From CAWGOF01 sp963824225 (GTDB lineage: Bacteria > Acidobacteriota > Polarisedimenticolia > Polarisedimenticolales > Polarisedimenticolaceae): a DNA stretch of 64,000 bases. The notes under the pieces are model-generated. The model saw only the letters and a list, made by a program, of their open reading frames with translations, did not search any database and had not been told where the DNA came from. The stretch lies in assembly GCA_963824225.1 (NCBI GenBank), contig CAWGOF010000002.1, positions 372,001 to 436,000 of the forward strand. The letters are read 5' to 3'. The position numbers and the translations under genes were made by a program. How positions within the stretch are numbered: position 1 is the stretch's first letter; every line of letters starts with the position of its first letter. Below, in pieces: positions 42,257 through 52,335 of the stretch.

Positions 42257-42829
42257 GTGAGCCGCAAGACGACCGCGCCCGCCGGCCTGCGTCACCTGGC
42301 CCCGTGCGACGGATGCCCGTCGTCCGCTCCGAGCCGCCGGGCGGCGGACCTCGCGCGCCGGCTGCGCGACACGATCGAGGTGCTCGTGCGCCGGTTCTCG
42401 ATCGCCGAGCGCGCCGATGTCGCGTGCTGCGGCATGACCGTCGCGCAAGCCGCGACTCTCGAAGCCCTCGGGCGCGACGGCCCCCAGAGGCTCGGCGACT
42501 TGAGCCGCCGCCTCGGTATTGCCCCGAGCACGCTCACGCGCAACCTGCTCCGACTCGAGGAGCGCGGCCTGGTCCGGCGCGGCTCGGACTCCGACGACTC
42601 GCGGGCGCAACGAATCGCGCTCACCGCCCGGGGCTCCGAGGCGGCGGCCGAGGTCGAGCAGCAGGAGATCGCGTTCGCCCGGACGGTCCTCGCGCGCCTC
42701 GCCCGGCCGGATCGGCGAGCCACCGTGGACGCCGTCGACGGGCTGGTCCACGCGGTGCTCGAGGCGACCGAGGCCTGCTGTCCGGGCGCATTCGCGCATC
42801 TGACACCTGAACGAAGGAGGGCCCGATGA
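42257..42829 (+). CDS. MarR-family regulator with three cysteine pairs (candidate arsenic sensor)
   Basis: 190 residues with the MarR winged helix: TVAQAATLEALGRDGPQRLG, DLSRRLGIAPSTLTRNLLRL, EERGLVRRGSDSDDSRAQ, and helices before and after. It holds cysteines at 17 and 20 (CDGC), 57-58 (CCG) and 174-175 (CCPG), unusually many for MarR proteins. It overlaps the arsM gene by ATGA. Cys-based As(III) sensing is inferred, not shown; ArsR proteins usually do this job. It likely represses the operon by binding the upstream palindrome. GTG start, with no ribosome site. Confidence 0.82.
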   Translation: MSRKTTAPAGLRHLAPCDGCPSSAPSRRAADLARRLRDTIEVLVRRFSIAERADVACCGMTVAQAATLEALGRDGPQRLGDLSRRLGIAPSTLTRNLLRLEERGLVRRGSDSDDSRAQRIALTARGSEAAAEVEQQEIAFARTVLARLARPDRRATVDAVDGLVHAVLEATEACCPGAFAHLTPERRRAR

Positions 42830-43650
42830 GCCACGAGACGGTGCCGCTCGACCCCGAGCGGCTGGTGCAGGAGGTCCGCGACCGGTACGCGAAGATCGCC
42901 GACGGCCGAGCGGACGGTTGCTGCAGCGGAAGCTGCGGATCGGGACCCGATGCGTCGCGATCGATCGGCTACGCGGCGGTGAGCTTGGCCGCGGCCCCGG
43001 CCGATTCGAACCTCGGACTGGGGTGCGGGGCGCCCCTCGATCACCTCGACCCGCGGTCCGGGGAGACCGTGCTCGACCTGGGGTCGGGTGGGGGGCTCGA
43101 CGTGTTCCTCGCGGCGCGCCGAGTCGGGCCGACGGGTCGCGCGATCGGCGTCGACATGACACCGGAGATGCTGGCCCTCGCGCGGGCTGCGGCCGCGCGT
43201 GAGGGCTACGACAACGTCGAGTTCCGGGAGGGCCGGCTCGAGGCCCTGCCGGTCGACGACGCGAGCGTCGACGCGGTGACGAGCAACTGCGTGATCAACC
43301 TGGTCCCGGACAAAGCCGCGGTGTTCCGCGAGATCGCCCGCGTCCTGCGCCCGGGCGGCCGGCTCGTCGTCGCGGATATCGTGCTCGACCGGCCGCTCCC
43401 CGAATCGGTTGCCCGGAGCCTGCTCGCTTGGGTCGGCTGCATCGCCGGCGCGATCGACCGGGCCGCCTACCTGGACATGCTCCAGCGGACGGGCCTGCGC
43501 GACGTCGAAATCCTGCGGGATGTCGACTACCTCGCGGCGATCGGGGACGATCTGCCCGACGAGCTGGTCGGCGCGCTGCGTAACGAGGGGCAGGGCCCGC
43601 TCGATCTGGCCGGATCGGTGCGCTCGCTGACCTATCGCGCCTGGCGCTGA
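42826..43650 (+). CDS. arsM: Arsenite S-adenosylmethionine methyltransferase
   Basis: 274 residues with the SAM motif VLDLGSGGG (about 82-90) and GVDMTPEML. The three conserved arsenic-binding cysteines are Cys67 (NLGLGCGAP), Cys155 (SNCVINLVPDK) and Cys204 (GCIAGA). An N-terminal CCSGSC cluster (Cys32, 33, 37) is also typical. ArsM methylates As(III) to volatile or less toxic forms in the cytoplasm. GAAGGAGG precedes the ATG, inside the regulator's last codons. The gene is translationally coupled to the MarR gene and shares its operator. Confidence 0.93.
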   Translation: MSHETVPLDPERLVQEVRDRYAKIADGRADGCCSGSCGSGPDASRSIGYAAVSLAAAPADSNLGLGCGAPLDHLDPRSGETVLDLGSGGGLDVFLAARRVGPTGRAIGVDMTPEMLALARAAAAREGYDNVEFREGRLEALPVDDASVDAVTSNCVINLVPDKAAVFREIARVLRPGGRLVVADIVLDRPLPESVARSLLAWVGCIAGAIDRAAYLDMLQRTGLRDVEILRDVDYLAAIGDDLPDELVGALRNEGQGPLDLAGSVRSLTYRAWR

Positions 43651-43713
43651 ACAACGGGAGGTCTCGCGGACCGTTTCGCCGCATATTGAAGGCGACTCGA
43701 GCGAGGCCCGCGC

Positions 43714-46700
43714 GTGAAAGCTCCGGAACGGTCCCGGTACCTGCGGCGAGCCTGCCGGCTCCTGGTCCTGTGGCTCGGTCTCGCCAGCCTCGCGCCGCCG
43801 ACGAGCCGGAGCGCTGCCGAACCGCCGGCCCAACCGGAGCGCATCAAGGGCTGGATCGAGCGATCGGGCGGCGGGCCGGCTTCCGACCTTCCACCCGAAG
43901 CTCGGCCGATCGAGGAGTACGGGGGGCGCTGGTTCGTCGAGGTTGCAGCCGCCGCCGTCCCGGCGCTCCTCGCTCGGGGGCTCGAGTTCCAGGCGGTACC
44001 GGACGCCGATCTCCTGTCGGTCGGGGCGGAGCGGTTCGACGTCCGGAACGGCGAGCCGGCGATCCCGGCCCGCTGGCGGGCGGCCGGCGGCGCGGCGCCG
44101 CAGGCCGGCGGCGAAGAGGTCCGTCGGCCGTTCCTCGTCAAGTTCGACGCACCGCCGAAGCCCGAATGGATGGATGCGCTCGCGGCGGCCGGTGCGCGGA
44201 CGATCCAGTACCAGGCGCACTACGGCTTCCTCGTCCTGGCCGATCCATCCGCGCTCGGACGACTCGCACATCTCGAGCGGGTGTCGTTCGCCGGCGAGTA
44301 TCACGCGCTGTACAAGGGCGATGCGGCCCTTCGCGCTACGGCCGATCGCGACGAGGTCTTGACCCTGCGTGTCGTGTTTTTCGACGTACCGGGCTACGAG
44401 CGCGAGATCGAGCGTCTCGCGGGCCACGGTGCGCGTCTCGCGCACCTCACGCACGGTCCGGGGACGAGCCAGTGGGCGGTCCTGCACACCGCGATCCTCG
44501 AAGGCGTGCGGTCGAGCGATCTGCCCGACATCCTTCGCGCTCCACAGGTCTACTGGGCCGAACGGTGGTTCCCACCCGAGCCCGAAGACGAGCGCGCAGC
44601 GCAGATCACCGCCGGGAACCTCACGGTCGGCGTGCCATCGACCGGCTACGGCGCCTGGCTGCAATCGGCAGGCATCGACGGAACGGGCGTCACGCTCGCG
44701 GTGGCCGATACGGGGCTCGACACAGGCGTGCTGGGGACGATGCATCCCGACCTCGCCGGACGCGTGCAGTTCGCCACGGCGCTGTGTGCGCAGAATCGGG
44801 ACCGCGACGGGCACGGCACGAACGTCACGTCGATCGCCGCCGGTGACCCGCGGCCCCCCGGGGGGACGGGCCTGGTCGACTCGGGCGGGTTCTACTGGGG
44901 CATGGGGGTCGCTCCGGGCGCATCCGTGTACTTCCAGAAGGCGCTCGATTCGGGCGACTGCGGCGCGTCGTATCACACGCAGGCCAACGTGCTGGCGCAG
45001 AACGCGGTCACGGCCGGCGGGGCCGAGGTGGGCAACCACTCGTTCACCGACGGCTCGGGCGCGGGCGGCGCGTACAGCTCGCAGGCGCAGGCGTGGGACG
45101 CTCGCGTGCGCGATGCCGATCCGGGCCTCGCGGGATCGCAGCCCTACGCAGTCGTCTTCTCCGCCGGAAACAGCGGACCGGCCGCCGGCACGCTCAGCTC
45201 ACCTCACGCCGCAAAGAACATCCTGACGGTCGGCGCGACCGAGAACTACTTGCCCGGCCTGTGTCCCGGCGTTTCGGGCTGCGGCGGGTCGGCGGACGAC
45301 GCGGACTCCGTCGCGGGGTTTTCCTCGCGCGGACCGACGTCGGACGGCCGGATCAAGCCCGACATCGTCGCTCCGGGCCACGTCGTCGCCGGCGCCCGCG
45401 CCACGCTCGGGGCGTTCGGCTGCTTCTGCGACGGCGGTGGTGGCGGCTCGTGCTGCGCGTCGGTCGGTGTCGATGGCTCGAACGCGTACAGCATCTACAG
45501 CGGAACGAGCCAGGCCTCGCCCGCGGCCACTGGCGCCGCCGCGCTCGTCTTCGACTGGTACGCCGGCAGGTTCGGCGCGTTTCCGTCTCCGGCGATGGCC
45601 AAGGCGATCGTGATCAATGGCGCCACCGATCTGCAGACCCCCAACATCCCGAACAACGACGAGGGTTGGGGACGCATCGACCTCGGGCAGTCGCTCGGGT
45701 CGGGCGGCGCGTTTACCGATCAGAGCTTCGTGATCTCGTCCACCGGCGACGCCGGCGCGTTCACCGCGACGTACTACGCGCAGGCGTTCGGCGAGCCGGT
45801 CCGCGCCGCACTCGTGTGGACCGACCCTCCGGCCGCGATCAACTGCAATCCGTGCCTGGTCAACGACCTCGATCTGCTCGTGACCCAGGGCGCGACCACG
45901 TGGCGCGGGAACAACTTCACGAGTGGCAGTTCGAACACGAGCGCCACCTCGGACACGCGCAACAACGTCGAGGGCGTGCGGCTCGACGGCAGCACGCTCG
46001 GCTGCACGGCGTTCGGCGTCAAGGTCCGAGCCCAGACGCTCGCAGGCGACGGCGTCCCGGGAAACGCCGACGGATCGGACCAGGACTTCGCCCTCGTCCT
46101 GAGCAACGCCGGACCGACACCCGCTCCGCCGTCGATCGAGGTGCAGTCGGCAACGCTGTCGGGCGGCTGCGACGGCGACGGGTTCCTCGACCGGGGCGAG
46201 ACCGCGACGCTGTCGGTCGTCCTGCACAACCTCGGCTGCTCCGCGGCGGCGGGTGTCGCGGTGACGCTGGCCGTCCAATCGGTGCCGGGCGGGGGCAGCG
46301 CGAGCGTGTCGCCCACGACCGCGCAAGCGGTGGGCACGATCGCCGCCGGCGCGACGGCCGGGGTCTCGTGGCAAGTGCACCTCGGAGACACCGGGGCGAG
46401 CCTGTGCGGTCAAGCGCTGACGCTCGAGCTCGACGCCACGGATTCGGCCGCCGGGAGCTGGACCGAGACGATCGAGCTGCCCCTCGATGCGGATGGACTC
46501 GAGAGCACGTTCGATCTCGACCAGGCCAACACGGATCGATCGTTCTTCGCAGCACCGGACTGGGCGCTCGGCTCGTGCCGCACCTCGAGCCCGTCGTCCT
46601 CGTGGCACCTCGGCCAGGCGGACTGCAGCGGGATCCCCAGGGATGCGGCGACGCACGACCTCGTGTTCGCCTACGATCTCACGCCGGGCGACGTCCTGGG

Positions 46701-47691
46701 CCAGCTCGCGTTCGACCACGCGTGGGACGGGTACAACAACGCGACGCTCGCCGACTCGTTCGAGGTCGGGTTCGACGCGGAGAACGACGGGACGTTCGTG
46801 ACGCTCGACTCGTGGACCGCGGGCGCGAGCGAGCCGGCGCAGATGGTCGCCGAAGGCCCGTACGACCTCAGCGCGTTCGACGCTCACCGAGCATCGACGG
46901 TGAAGGTGCGCTTCCGGTTCACCAGCGGAGCGCAGTGGGTCGGTGGGCCGAACAGCGCCGCCGGCTGGGACGTCGACGACATCGTGCTCCTGTACGACAC
47001 GCTGGCCTGCGATGCCGGCTCGTGTCCGACCTGCGCCGCGCCGTCCGGGCTCGGCTCGATCGCCGCGACCGACCTCCTCGCGTGCCGCGGCTCCGGCGTT
47101 TCGGTGTCGTGGCCCGTCAATCCAAGCGCGTGGGGCGATGGCGGCGGCTCGCGCACGTACACGGTGCTGCGCAACGGGGTCCCGGTCGCGACGGGTCCGT
47201 GCGCGGGCGCGCTGCCCTACGGCACGTCGTCGTGCACCGACACGAGCGGGGGCGTGGGTGTGGCCCACTCGTACGCCGTCCGGTATGCGAACGGCTGTGG
47301 ATCGACAGCCACGACGTCCACCGTCAGCGCGTCCGATGCCGCGGTGGCTCCTCCTCCGTTGATCGACGTGCCCGGCGGGACCGGCCCGCTACGCGTCGCG
47401 ATCGGCGCGGGCAATCTCACGCTATCGTGGCCGGCGCAGGCCTGCGGCGTGCGGTACAACGTCTACGCTGGCACGCTCGGGAGCTTCACGACCCACGCGA
47501 TCTTCAGCGCCGCGGGTCTCGACGGCGCGAACTCGTGCTTCGAGCCGAGCGCCAGTGCGACGTTCGCCGATCCGGGCGGCAACCTGTACTTCCTCGTATC
47601 CGTGGACAACGGCCTCGTCGAGAGCAGCCTCGGCGCGTCCTCGATCTCGAACCCCCGACCGTACGCCAGCCCGTCCTGCAGCCCGCACTGA
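43714..47691 (+). CDS. Secreted S8 (subtilisin-like) serine protease with C-terminal modules
   Basis: 1325 residues. Signal sequence (about 8-35), a long propeptide (about 40-300), then the catalytic domain: Asp332 (VADTGLDTG), His367 (DGHGTN), the stabilising Asn in SAGNSGP, and Ser599 (GTSQASPAATG). After about 660 a beta domain follows (ARFGxAVLxW-type: VRAALVWTDPP, VNDLDLLV), the proprotein-convertase-P-like or 'kexin-like' module. More beta modules with Cys pairs follow, one ending in a fibronectin-like fold (TYTVLRNGVPVATGPC). It is probably an extracellular protease. GTG start; no strong ribosome site is visible. It faces the two metzincin genes on the other strand. Confidence 0.88.
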   Translation: MKAPERSRYLRRACRLLVLWLGLASLAPPTSRSAAEPPAQPERIKGWIERSGGGPASDLPPEARPIEEYGGRWFVEVAAAAVPALLARGLEFQAVPDADLLSVGAERFDVRNGEPAIPARWRAAGGAAPQAGGEEVRRPFLVKFDAPPKPEWMDALAAAGARTIQYQAHYGFLVLADPSALGRLAHLERVSFAGEYHALYKGDAALRATADRDEVLTLRVVFFDVPGYEREIERLAGHGARLAHLTHGPGTSQWAVLHTAILEGVRSSDLPDILRAPQVYWAERWFPPEPEDERAAQITAGNLTVGVPSTGYGAWLQSAGIDGTGVTLAVADTGLDTGVLGTMHPDLAGRVQFATALCAQNRDRDGHGTNVTSIAAGDPRPPGGTGLVDSGGFYWGMGVAPGASVYFQKALDSGDCGASYHTQANVLAQNAVTAGGAEVGNHSFTDGSGAGGAYSSQAQAWDARVRDADPGLAGSQPYAVVFSAGNSGPAAGTLSSPHAAKNILTVGATENYLPGLCPGVSGCGGSADDADSVAGFSSRGPTSDGRIKPDIVAPGHVVAGARATLGAFGCFCDGGGGGSCCASVGVDGSNAYSIYSGTSQASPAATGAAALVFDWYAGRFGAFPSPAMAKAIVINGATDLQTPNIPNNDEGWGRIDLGQSLGSGGAFTDQSFVISSTGDAGAFTATYYAQAFGEPVRAALVWTDPPAAINCNPCLVNDLDLLVTQGATTWRGNNFTSGSSNTSATSDTRNNVEGVRLDGSTLGCTAFGVKVRAQTLAGDGVPGNADGSDQDFALVLSNAGPTPAPPSIEVQSATLSGGCDGDGFLDRGETATLSVVLHNLGCSAAAGVAVTLAVQSVPGGGSASVSPTTAQAVGTIAAGATAGVSWQVHLGDTGASLCGQALTLELDATDSAAGSWTETIELPLDADGLESTFDLDQANTDRSFFAAPDWALGSCRTSSPSSSWHLGQADCSGIPRDAATHDLVFAYDLTPGDVLGQLAFDHAWDGYNNATLADSFEVGFDAENDGTFVTLDSWTAGASEPAQMVAEGPYDLSAFDAHRASTVKVRFRFTSGAQWVGGPNSAAGWDVDDIVLLYDTLACDAGSCPTCAAPSGLGSIAATDLLACRGSGVSVSWPVNPSAWGDGGGSRTYTVLRNGVPVATGPCAGALPYGTSSCTDTSGGVGVAHSYAVRYANGCGSTATTSTVSASDAAVAPPPLIDVPGGTGPLRVAIGAGNLTLSWPAQACGVRYNVYAGTLGSFTTHAIFSAAGLDGANSCFEPSASATFADPGGNLYFLVSVDNGLVESSLGASSISNPRPYASPSCSPH

Positions 47692-47703
47692 GCCGGCGCG
47701 GCG

Positions 47704-50079
47704 CTAGTTGCACCGCGCGGGATCGGCGTTGAGCCTCTCGGCCCCCGACGACTCGTGGCCCAGAGTCCCGGACCCGCAGGTCGAGCTCCACGGCTGGACG
47801 AGATACGCGTACCCCTGGCCGGGCGCCGGAACCGCGGGGTCGTCGTACGTCGTGCCCGCGAACCCTTGCGCGAGACACGGACCGTAGACCCACGACTCGA
47901 CCGCCAGCAGGCTGCCCCGCGTCACCGAGTACCCCTGCGCTCCCGAAACCGCGGGCCAGGCGAGCCGACCCGTACCGGGACCCGGCTTCGACATCAGCAG
48001 TCCCACGACCTCACCCGGTCCGGCCGATCCCGCATTCGTCGGCGCGCAATCGCACGCGTCCCCCACCCCGTCCCCGTCGGTGTCGGCCTGCCCCGCGTTC
48101 GACACGCCGATGCAGTTGTCGCACGCGTCTCCCACACCGTCGGCCAACGGCGCCCGACCGAGCCCCTCGAGTCGCACCGCGTCGATCTCCTCGAACTCCG
48201 GTGCCGCCGTCCGCACGACCACCGAGCCCGCCAGGAACGGCTGTAGCGCAAGCCCGACGCTCAGCGTCGACCCGCACGCCGTCGCATCGGTCGACGACCA
48301 CACGGTCCGCAACGCTGCGTCCACGCTCCGCAGCTGCACCTGCGTCACGAACGGCGCCGCGATCTGCTCGTACACCGCGATCGTCGTCGCGCGCACCGGC
48401 ACCGGATACGCGAGCTCGATCCATTCCGGATCGCTCGTCTCGCTCAGCGGAGACCAGCTCGTCGGCGCTTCGATGCACACACCCGGATGCTCGGGCGTAC
48501 CCGTCGCCTGGAGCGCCGAGTAGTCCCCTCCCGCCGTCCACTCGCTGCTCGCCGTCGCGCTCGATGCGAACTGCACGAGCGCCGTGGGATTCGCCAGCTC
48601 CGAATCGGCCTGGCTCGCGTTCGAGCTCGTCGGGCAGTTGTCCACGAGCGCGCAGACGCCGTCGCCATCCGGGTCGTTCCCCGGGTCGAGCGGGCACACG
48701 TCGCACCCTTCCCCGATGTCGTCGCCGTCGTCGTCGCGGCACCCGCCGACGCGAGCCGGCGAGGTCTCGGCTTGGGGGACCGGCTGGTGATACCGGTCGC
48801 ACTGCGCCTGGGTCAGGCCGTTGTTCGCGCCCGTGTCGAATCCGTACATGATGGATCGGTTGTCCCCCGAGTGGCCGAGTCCGACGTTGTGGCCGAACTC
48901 GTGCATCCACAGGATCCCTTCGGCCTCGAACCCGGTCCGCACCATGGCCATTCCGTTCCCGCCGATCCACGCGCACCCGAGAATGTTCGACCCCGGACCT
49001 CCGCAGTAGTTGATGACCCGCACCACTTTGGCGCGGGACGACGGGTGATCGAGGACGAGCAGGAGCTCGTTCGACGTGTCGATCGAATCGAGGCCATCGT
49101 TGGGCGTTCCGAACGTGCCTCCCGAGTCGGCGATGGACAGCCGGACGCAACACGCCACGTCGCCGTCGAAGTTCTCGACCTGCGCCCGGTAGTTCACGTC
49201 GGCGAGGACGCTCGCCAGCCGGGAGTGATCGATCGGGCTCGCGTGGTCGACGTGGTTGCGATACGTGATCCCGGAGTCGTGGAAATCGCACTGCAGGTCG
49301 AGATCGCGCGCGACGAGCGCGCCACCGTCGCCTTCGTCCACGGGATCTCGGTCGAGGCTCCGCGGGTCCGACGCGCGCCGCGCGTCCGGCGCGCGCCTTG
49401 ACCGCCCGGACACGGTGGCTCGTGACCCGGGGGACGGCAGGAGCGCGCGCGCGGTCCGCACCACGTCGCGCACGTGGCCCCGCAGCACGACGGTCCCGGT
49501 GCCGATCTCGCGCAGCCGCACCGCGGCCTCCGGCCGCCGCGACAGTCCGAGACCCAGGAGCGCCATCTCCACCGTGTCGGTCACGCACCGATCGATCGGC
49601 CGCCGCCCCGCGCACCCCGCCCGCACGTCTCCCAGCTCCGCCTCGGCCGCGGTCAGCCGCATCAGCTCACCCAGCGCGAGGTCCCCTCCGCGGCCGGCGA
49701 TGTGGCCGTACGCCTGGGGCGTCAGCAGTCGAGCCCGGTCGTCCTCCGGCGACTCTTCACCGACGAGCGGCTCGGCCAGAAATCGGCGCAGGTCCGGCAC
49801 CGTTTCGTCGCCCGCCAGGTACGTCAGAAACGCGACCACGTTGTCCCGCCGCGGAAACTCCCGCTCGTGGAGCAGCTGCCGCAGCACGTCGACGTCCCCG
49901 GCCTCGAGAACCTCGTGCGCCAGCTCGGACGTCACCCCGTGGATGTACAGCCCGTGCATCGCCTGCCGCACGCGTGCCTCGCGCGTCGGATCGGGCGGCG
50001 GAGCCGCAAACGCCGGAACGACGAGGAACGAGAGCAGTACCGCGCACGTCGGTCGTCGCCGTGCCGGCTCGGGCCCCAC
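47704..50079 (-). CDS. Secreted metzincin-like zinc protease with thrombospondin type 3 repeats
   Basis: 791 residues. A signal peptide (about 8-25) precedes a helical HEAT-like N-terminal domain (about 30-210: ARVRQAMHGLYIHGVTSELA) and an Arg/Asp-rich linker. The catalytic domain (about 250-440) holds HEFGHNVGLGH (393-403) and a Met-turn-like SIMYG. Calcium-binding DxDxDG repeats follow (DPDGDGVCALVDNCP, DTDGDGVGDACD), then a discoidin-like module (TASSEWTAGGDYSALQATGT) and a fibronectin-like end (GAQGYSVTRGSLLAVESW). The GTG start has GAGGAG before it. It is a paralogue of the next gene. Confidence 0.85.
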   Translation of the reverse strand: MGPEPARRRPTCAVLLSFLVVPAFAAPPPDPTREARVRQAMHGLYIHGVTSELAHEVLEAGDVDVLRQLLHEREFPRRDNVVAFLTYLAGDETVPDLRRFLAEPLVGEESPEDDRARLLTPQAYGHIAGRGGDLALGELMRLTAAEAELGDVRAGCAGRRPIDRCVTDTVEMALLGLGLSRRPEAAVRLREIGTGTVVLRGHVRDVVRTARALLPSPGSRATVSGRSRRAPDARRASDPRSLDRDPVDEGDGGALVARDLDLQCDFHDSGITYRNHVDHASPIDHSRLASVLADVNYRAQVENFDGDVACCVRLSIADSGGTFGTPNDGLDSIDTSNELLLVLDHPSSRAKVVRVINYCGGPGSNILGCAWIGGNGMAMVRTGFEAEGILWMHEFGHNVGLGHSGDNRSIMYGFDTGANNGLTQAQCDRYHQPVPQAETSPARVGGCRDDDGDDIGEGCDVCPLDPGNDPDGDGVCALVDNCPTSSNASQADSELANPTALVQFASSATASSEWTAGGDYSALQATGTPEHPGVCIEAPTSWSPLSETSDPEWIELAYPVPVRATTIAVYEQIAAPFVTQVQLRSVDAALRTVWSSTDATACGSTLSVGLALQPFLAGSVVVRTAAPEFEEIDAVRLEGLGRAPLADGVGDACDNCIGVSNAGQADTDGDGVGDACDCAPTNAGSAGPGEVVGLLMSKPGPGTGRLAWPAVSGAQGYSVTRGSLLAVESWVYGPCLAQGFAGTTYDDPAVPAPGQGYAYLVQPWSSTCGSGTLGHESSGAERLNADPARCN
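49451..49983 (-). repeat. Copy A of a 533-base near-identical duplication
   Basis: The N-terminal domain coding region of the first metzincin aligns without gaps to 52336-52868 (offset 2885). By eye about ten mismatches are found over 533 bases, far fewer than in the rest of the two genes. Confidence 0.85.
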
Positions 50080-51024
50080 GTCCGCTCCTCGTCTATTGGC
50101 AGCGCGCGGGATCGGAGTTCAGCCGCTCGGCGCCCGACGACTCGTGACCCAACGTGCCTGCGCCGCACGCCGAGGTCCAGGGCTGGACCAGATACGAATA
50201 GCCCTGGCCCGATGCCGGAATGGCCGCGTCGTCGTGCGTCGTACCCACGATCCCCTGGGCCAAACACGGACCGTAGATCCACGAATCGACCGTCAGCAGG
50301 TCGCCCCGCGTGATCGAGTACGACTGCGCCCCCGAGGCCGCATTCCAGGCGAGCCGAGCGACGCCAGCGGCTGGCTTCGACAACAGCAGCCCGACGACCT
50401 CACCCGGCCCCGTCGAGCCCGGGTTCGAGGGTGCGCAGTCGCAGGCGTCGCCCACGTGGTCTCCGTCGCTGTCCGTCTGCCCCGCGTTCGGCTTGCCGAT
50501 GCAGTTGTCGCACGCGTCGCCGACCCCGTCCGGCACCGGCGACCGGCCCAGACCGCCGAGCCGCACCGCGTCGATCTCCTCGAAGTCCGGCTTGGCCGTC
50601 CGGACCACGACCGCGTCCGCGAGGAACGGCTGCAGCGGAAGCGACACCTCGAGCGACGTCCCGCACGCCGTCGTGTCGATCGACGACCATACCGTCCGCA
50701 GCACGTCGTCCACGCCTCGCAGCTGCACCTGCGTCACGAACGGCGCCTGGATCTGCTCGAACACGCCGATCCCGGTCGCCCGCACCGGCACGTCGTACTG
50801 CAGCTCGATCCACTCCGGATCGCTCGCGTCGGTCGCCGGGGACCAGTTCGTTGGCGCTTCGATGCACTGATTGAAATGCTCCGGGATGCCCGTGGCCTGC
50901 AACGCCGAGTAGTCCCCGTTCGACGTCCACTCGCTACTGGCCGTCGCGCTCGCCGCGAACTGCACGACCACGGCGGGATTCGCCAGCTCCGAATCGGCCT
51001 GGCTCGCATTCGAGCTCGTCGGAC

Positions 51025-51575
51025 AGTTGTCCACCTCCCCACACACGCCGTCGGTGTCGACGTCGTTCGCCGAGTCGAAGGGGCACGCGTCACACGCGTC
51101 GCCCAGCGCATCTGCATCGGCGTTGCCCTGGGATGGGTTCGACACGGCGGGACAGTTGTCGCACGCGTCCCCGTCCTGATCCGCGTCGCCGTCCGTTTGG
51201 CTCGGGTTCGTCACGTTGGGACAGTTGTCGCAAATGTTGCCCAGCCCATCGCCGTCGCTATTGGCCTGGTTCTGGTTCGTGTGAATCGGGCAATTGTCAC
51301 AGGCGTTGCCGAGCGTGTCGCCATCCAGGTTTTGCTGGCTCACGTTCTGGACCGTCGGACAGTTGTCGCACGCGTCGCCGATCCCATCCGTGTCCTGGTC
51401 TTGCTGGCCCGGGTTCGCCACGAACGGACAGTTGTCGCCGTCGCACACGCCGTCGAGATCGCCGTCGTTGGTCGGGTCGTTCGGACACGTGTCGCACGCA
51501 TCGCCGACCTGGTCACCATCGGAATCGGTCTGGGGCGGATTGGACACGGTCGGACAGTTGTCGCAACCCGCACCG
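51025..51575 (-). repeat. Thrombospondin type 3 repeat array
   Basis: Tandem units of about 36-39 codons... per pair, each with the pattern CDNCPxVxNxxQxDxDxDxxGDAC, nine or so in total including DNCPTVSNPPQTDSDGDQVG and DNCPNVTNPSQTDGDADQDG. They bind calcium in known proteins and stiffen secreted enzymes. The first metzincin has only two or three such units, so the array has expanded or shrunk between the paralogues. Confidence 0.75.
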
Positions 51576-52335
51576 AAATTGTCGCCGTCGACGTCGTTGC
51601 ACGCACCGAGATTCGTCGGGTTGATGCCGGCCTGGGCGACTGGGTCGTGGTACAGGTCACACTCGAACTGCGCCAACGCGTGGTTCGTTCCGAAATCGGT
51701 GCCGTACATGATGTATCGCGTGTCCGTGTGGTGACCCAGTCCGACGTTGTGGCCGAACTCGTGGATCCACAGGATCGCCTCGGTCGACAGGCCTCCTAGG
51801 CGCACGAGCGACATCCCGTTCCCGGCGATCCACGCGCAGCCGATGATGTTCGTGCCCGGCCCGCCGCACCAGTTGATCGCGCGGACGACCTTCACGCGCG
51901 CCGCCGGATTGTTGAGCACCGTGGTCAGCTCGCCCGAGCTGTCGATCGCATCGAGCCCGTCCCCGGTCGTGCCGAACGTGCCTCCCCGAGCCGACGATCG
52001 ACAGCGAGATGCAGCACGCGACGTCCTCGGCGAAGCTGGAGGCCTGCGCGCGGGCCTCGGCGTCGGCGAACACCGTCTCGAGGCGCGTGTTCGTCATCGG
52101 GCTCGTGATGTCGATGTGGTTGCGGTAGCCCAGACCCGAGTCGTGGGAGTCGCACTGCTGGTCGAGCGCCTCGGTCCCTTCGGCGCTCCGGCCGACCTGG
52201 TCCTCGGCTCCACCCGAGGACCCCCCGTCCGGAGCGTCCCGGTCGAGCTGCCGCCCATCGCGCGGATCGGTCGAGCGGCCCGCACCGCGGGTCCCGCTCG
52301 CCGGGTCGGGGAAGAACGTCTCGAGATGCTCGCGC

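Noticed and set aside
42826..43650. ArsM as a generic ubiquinone-type methyltransferase
   Set aside because: All three arsenic-binding cysteines and the N-terminal cysteine cluster are present.
51025..51575. Possible DNA-level satellite repeat
   Set aside because: The periodicity follows calcium-binding thrombospondin type 3 repeats at the protein level; DNA copies are diverged.
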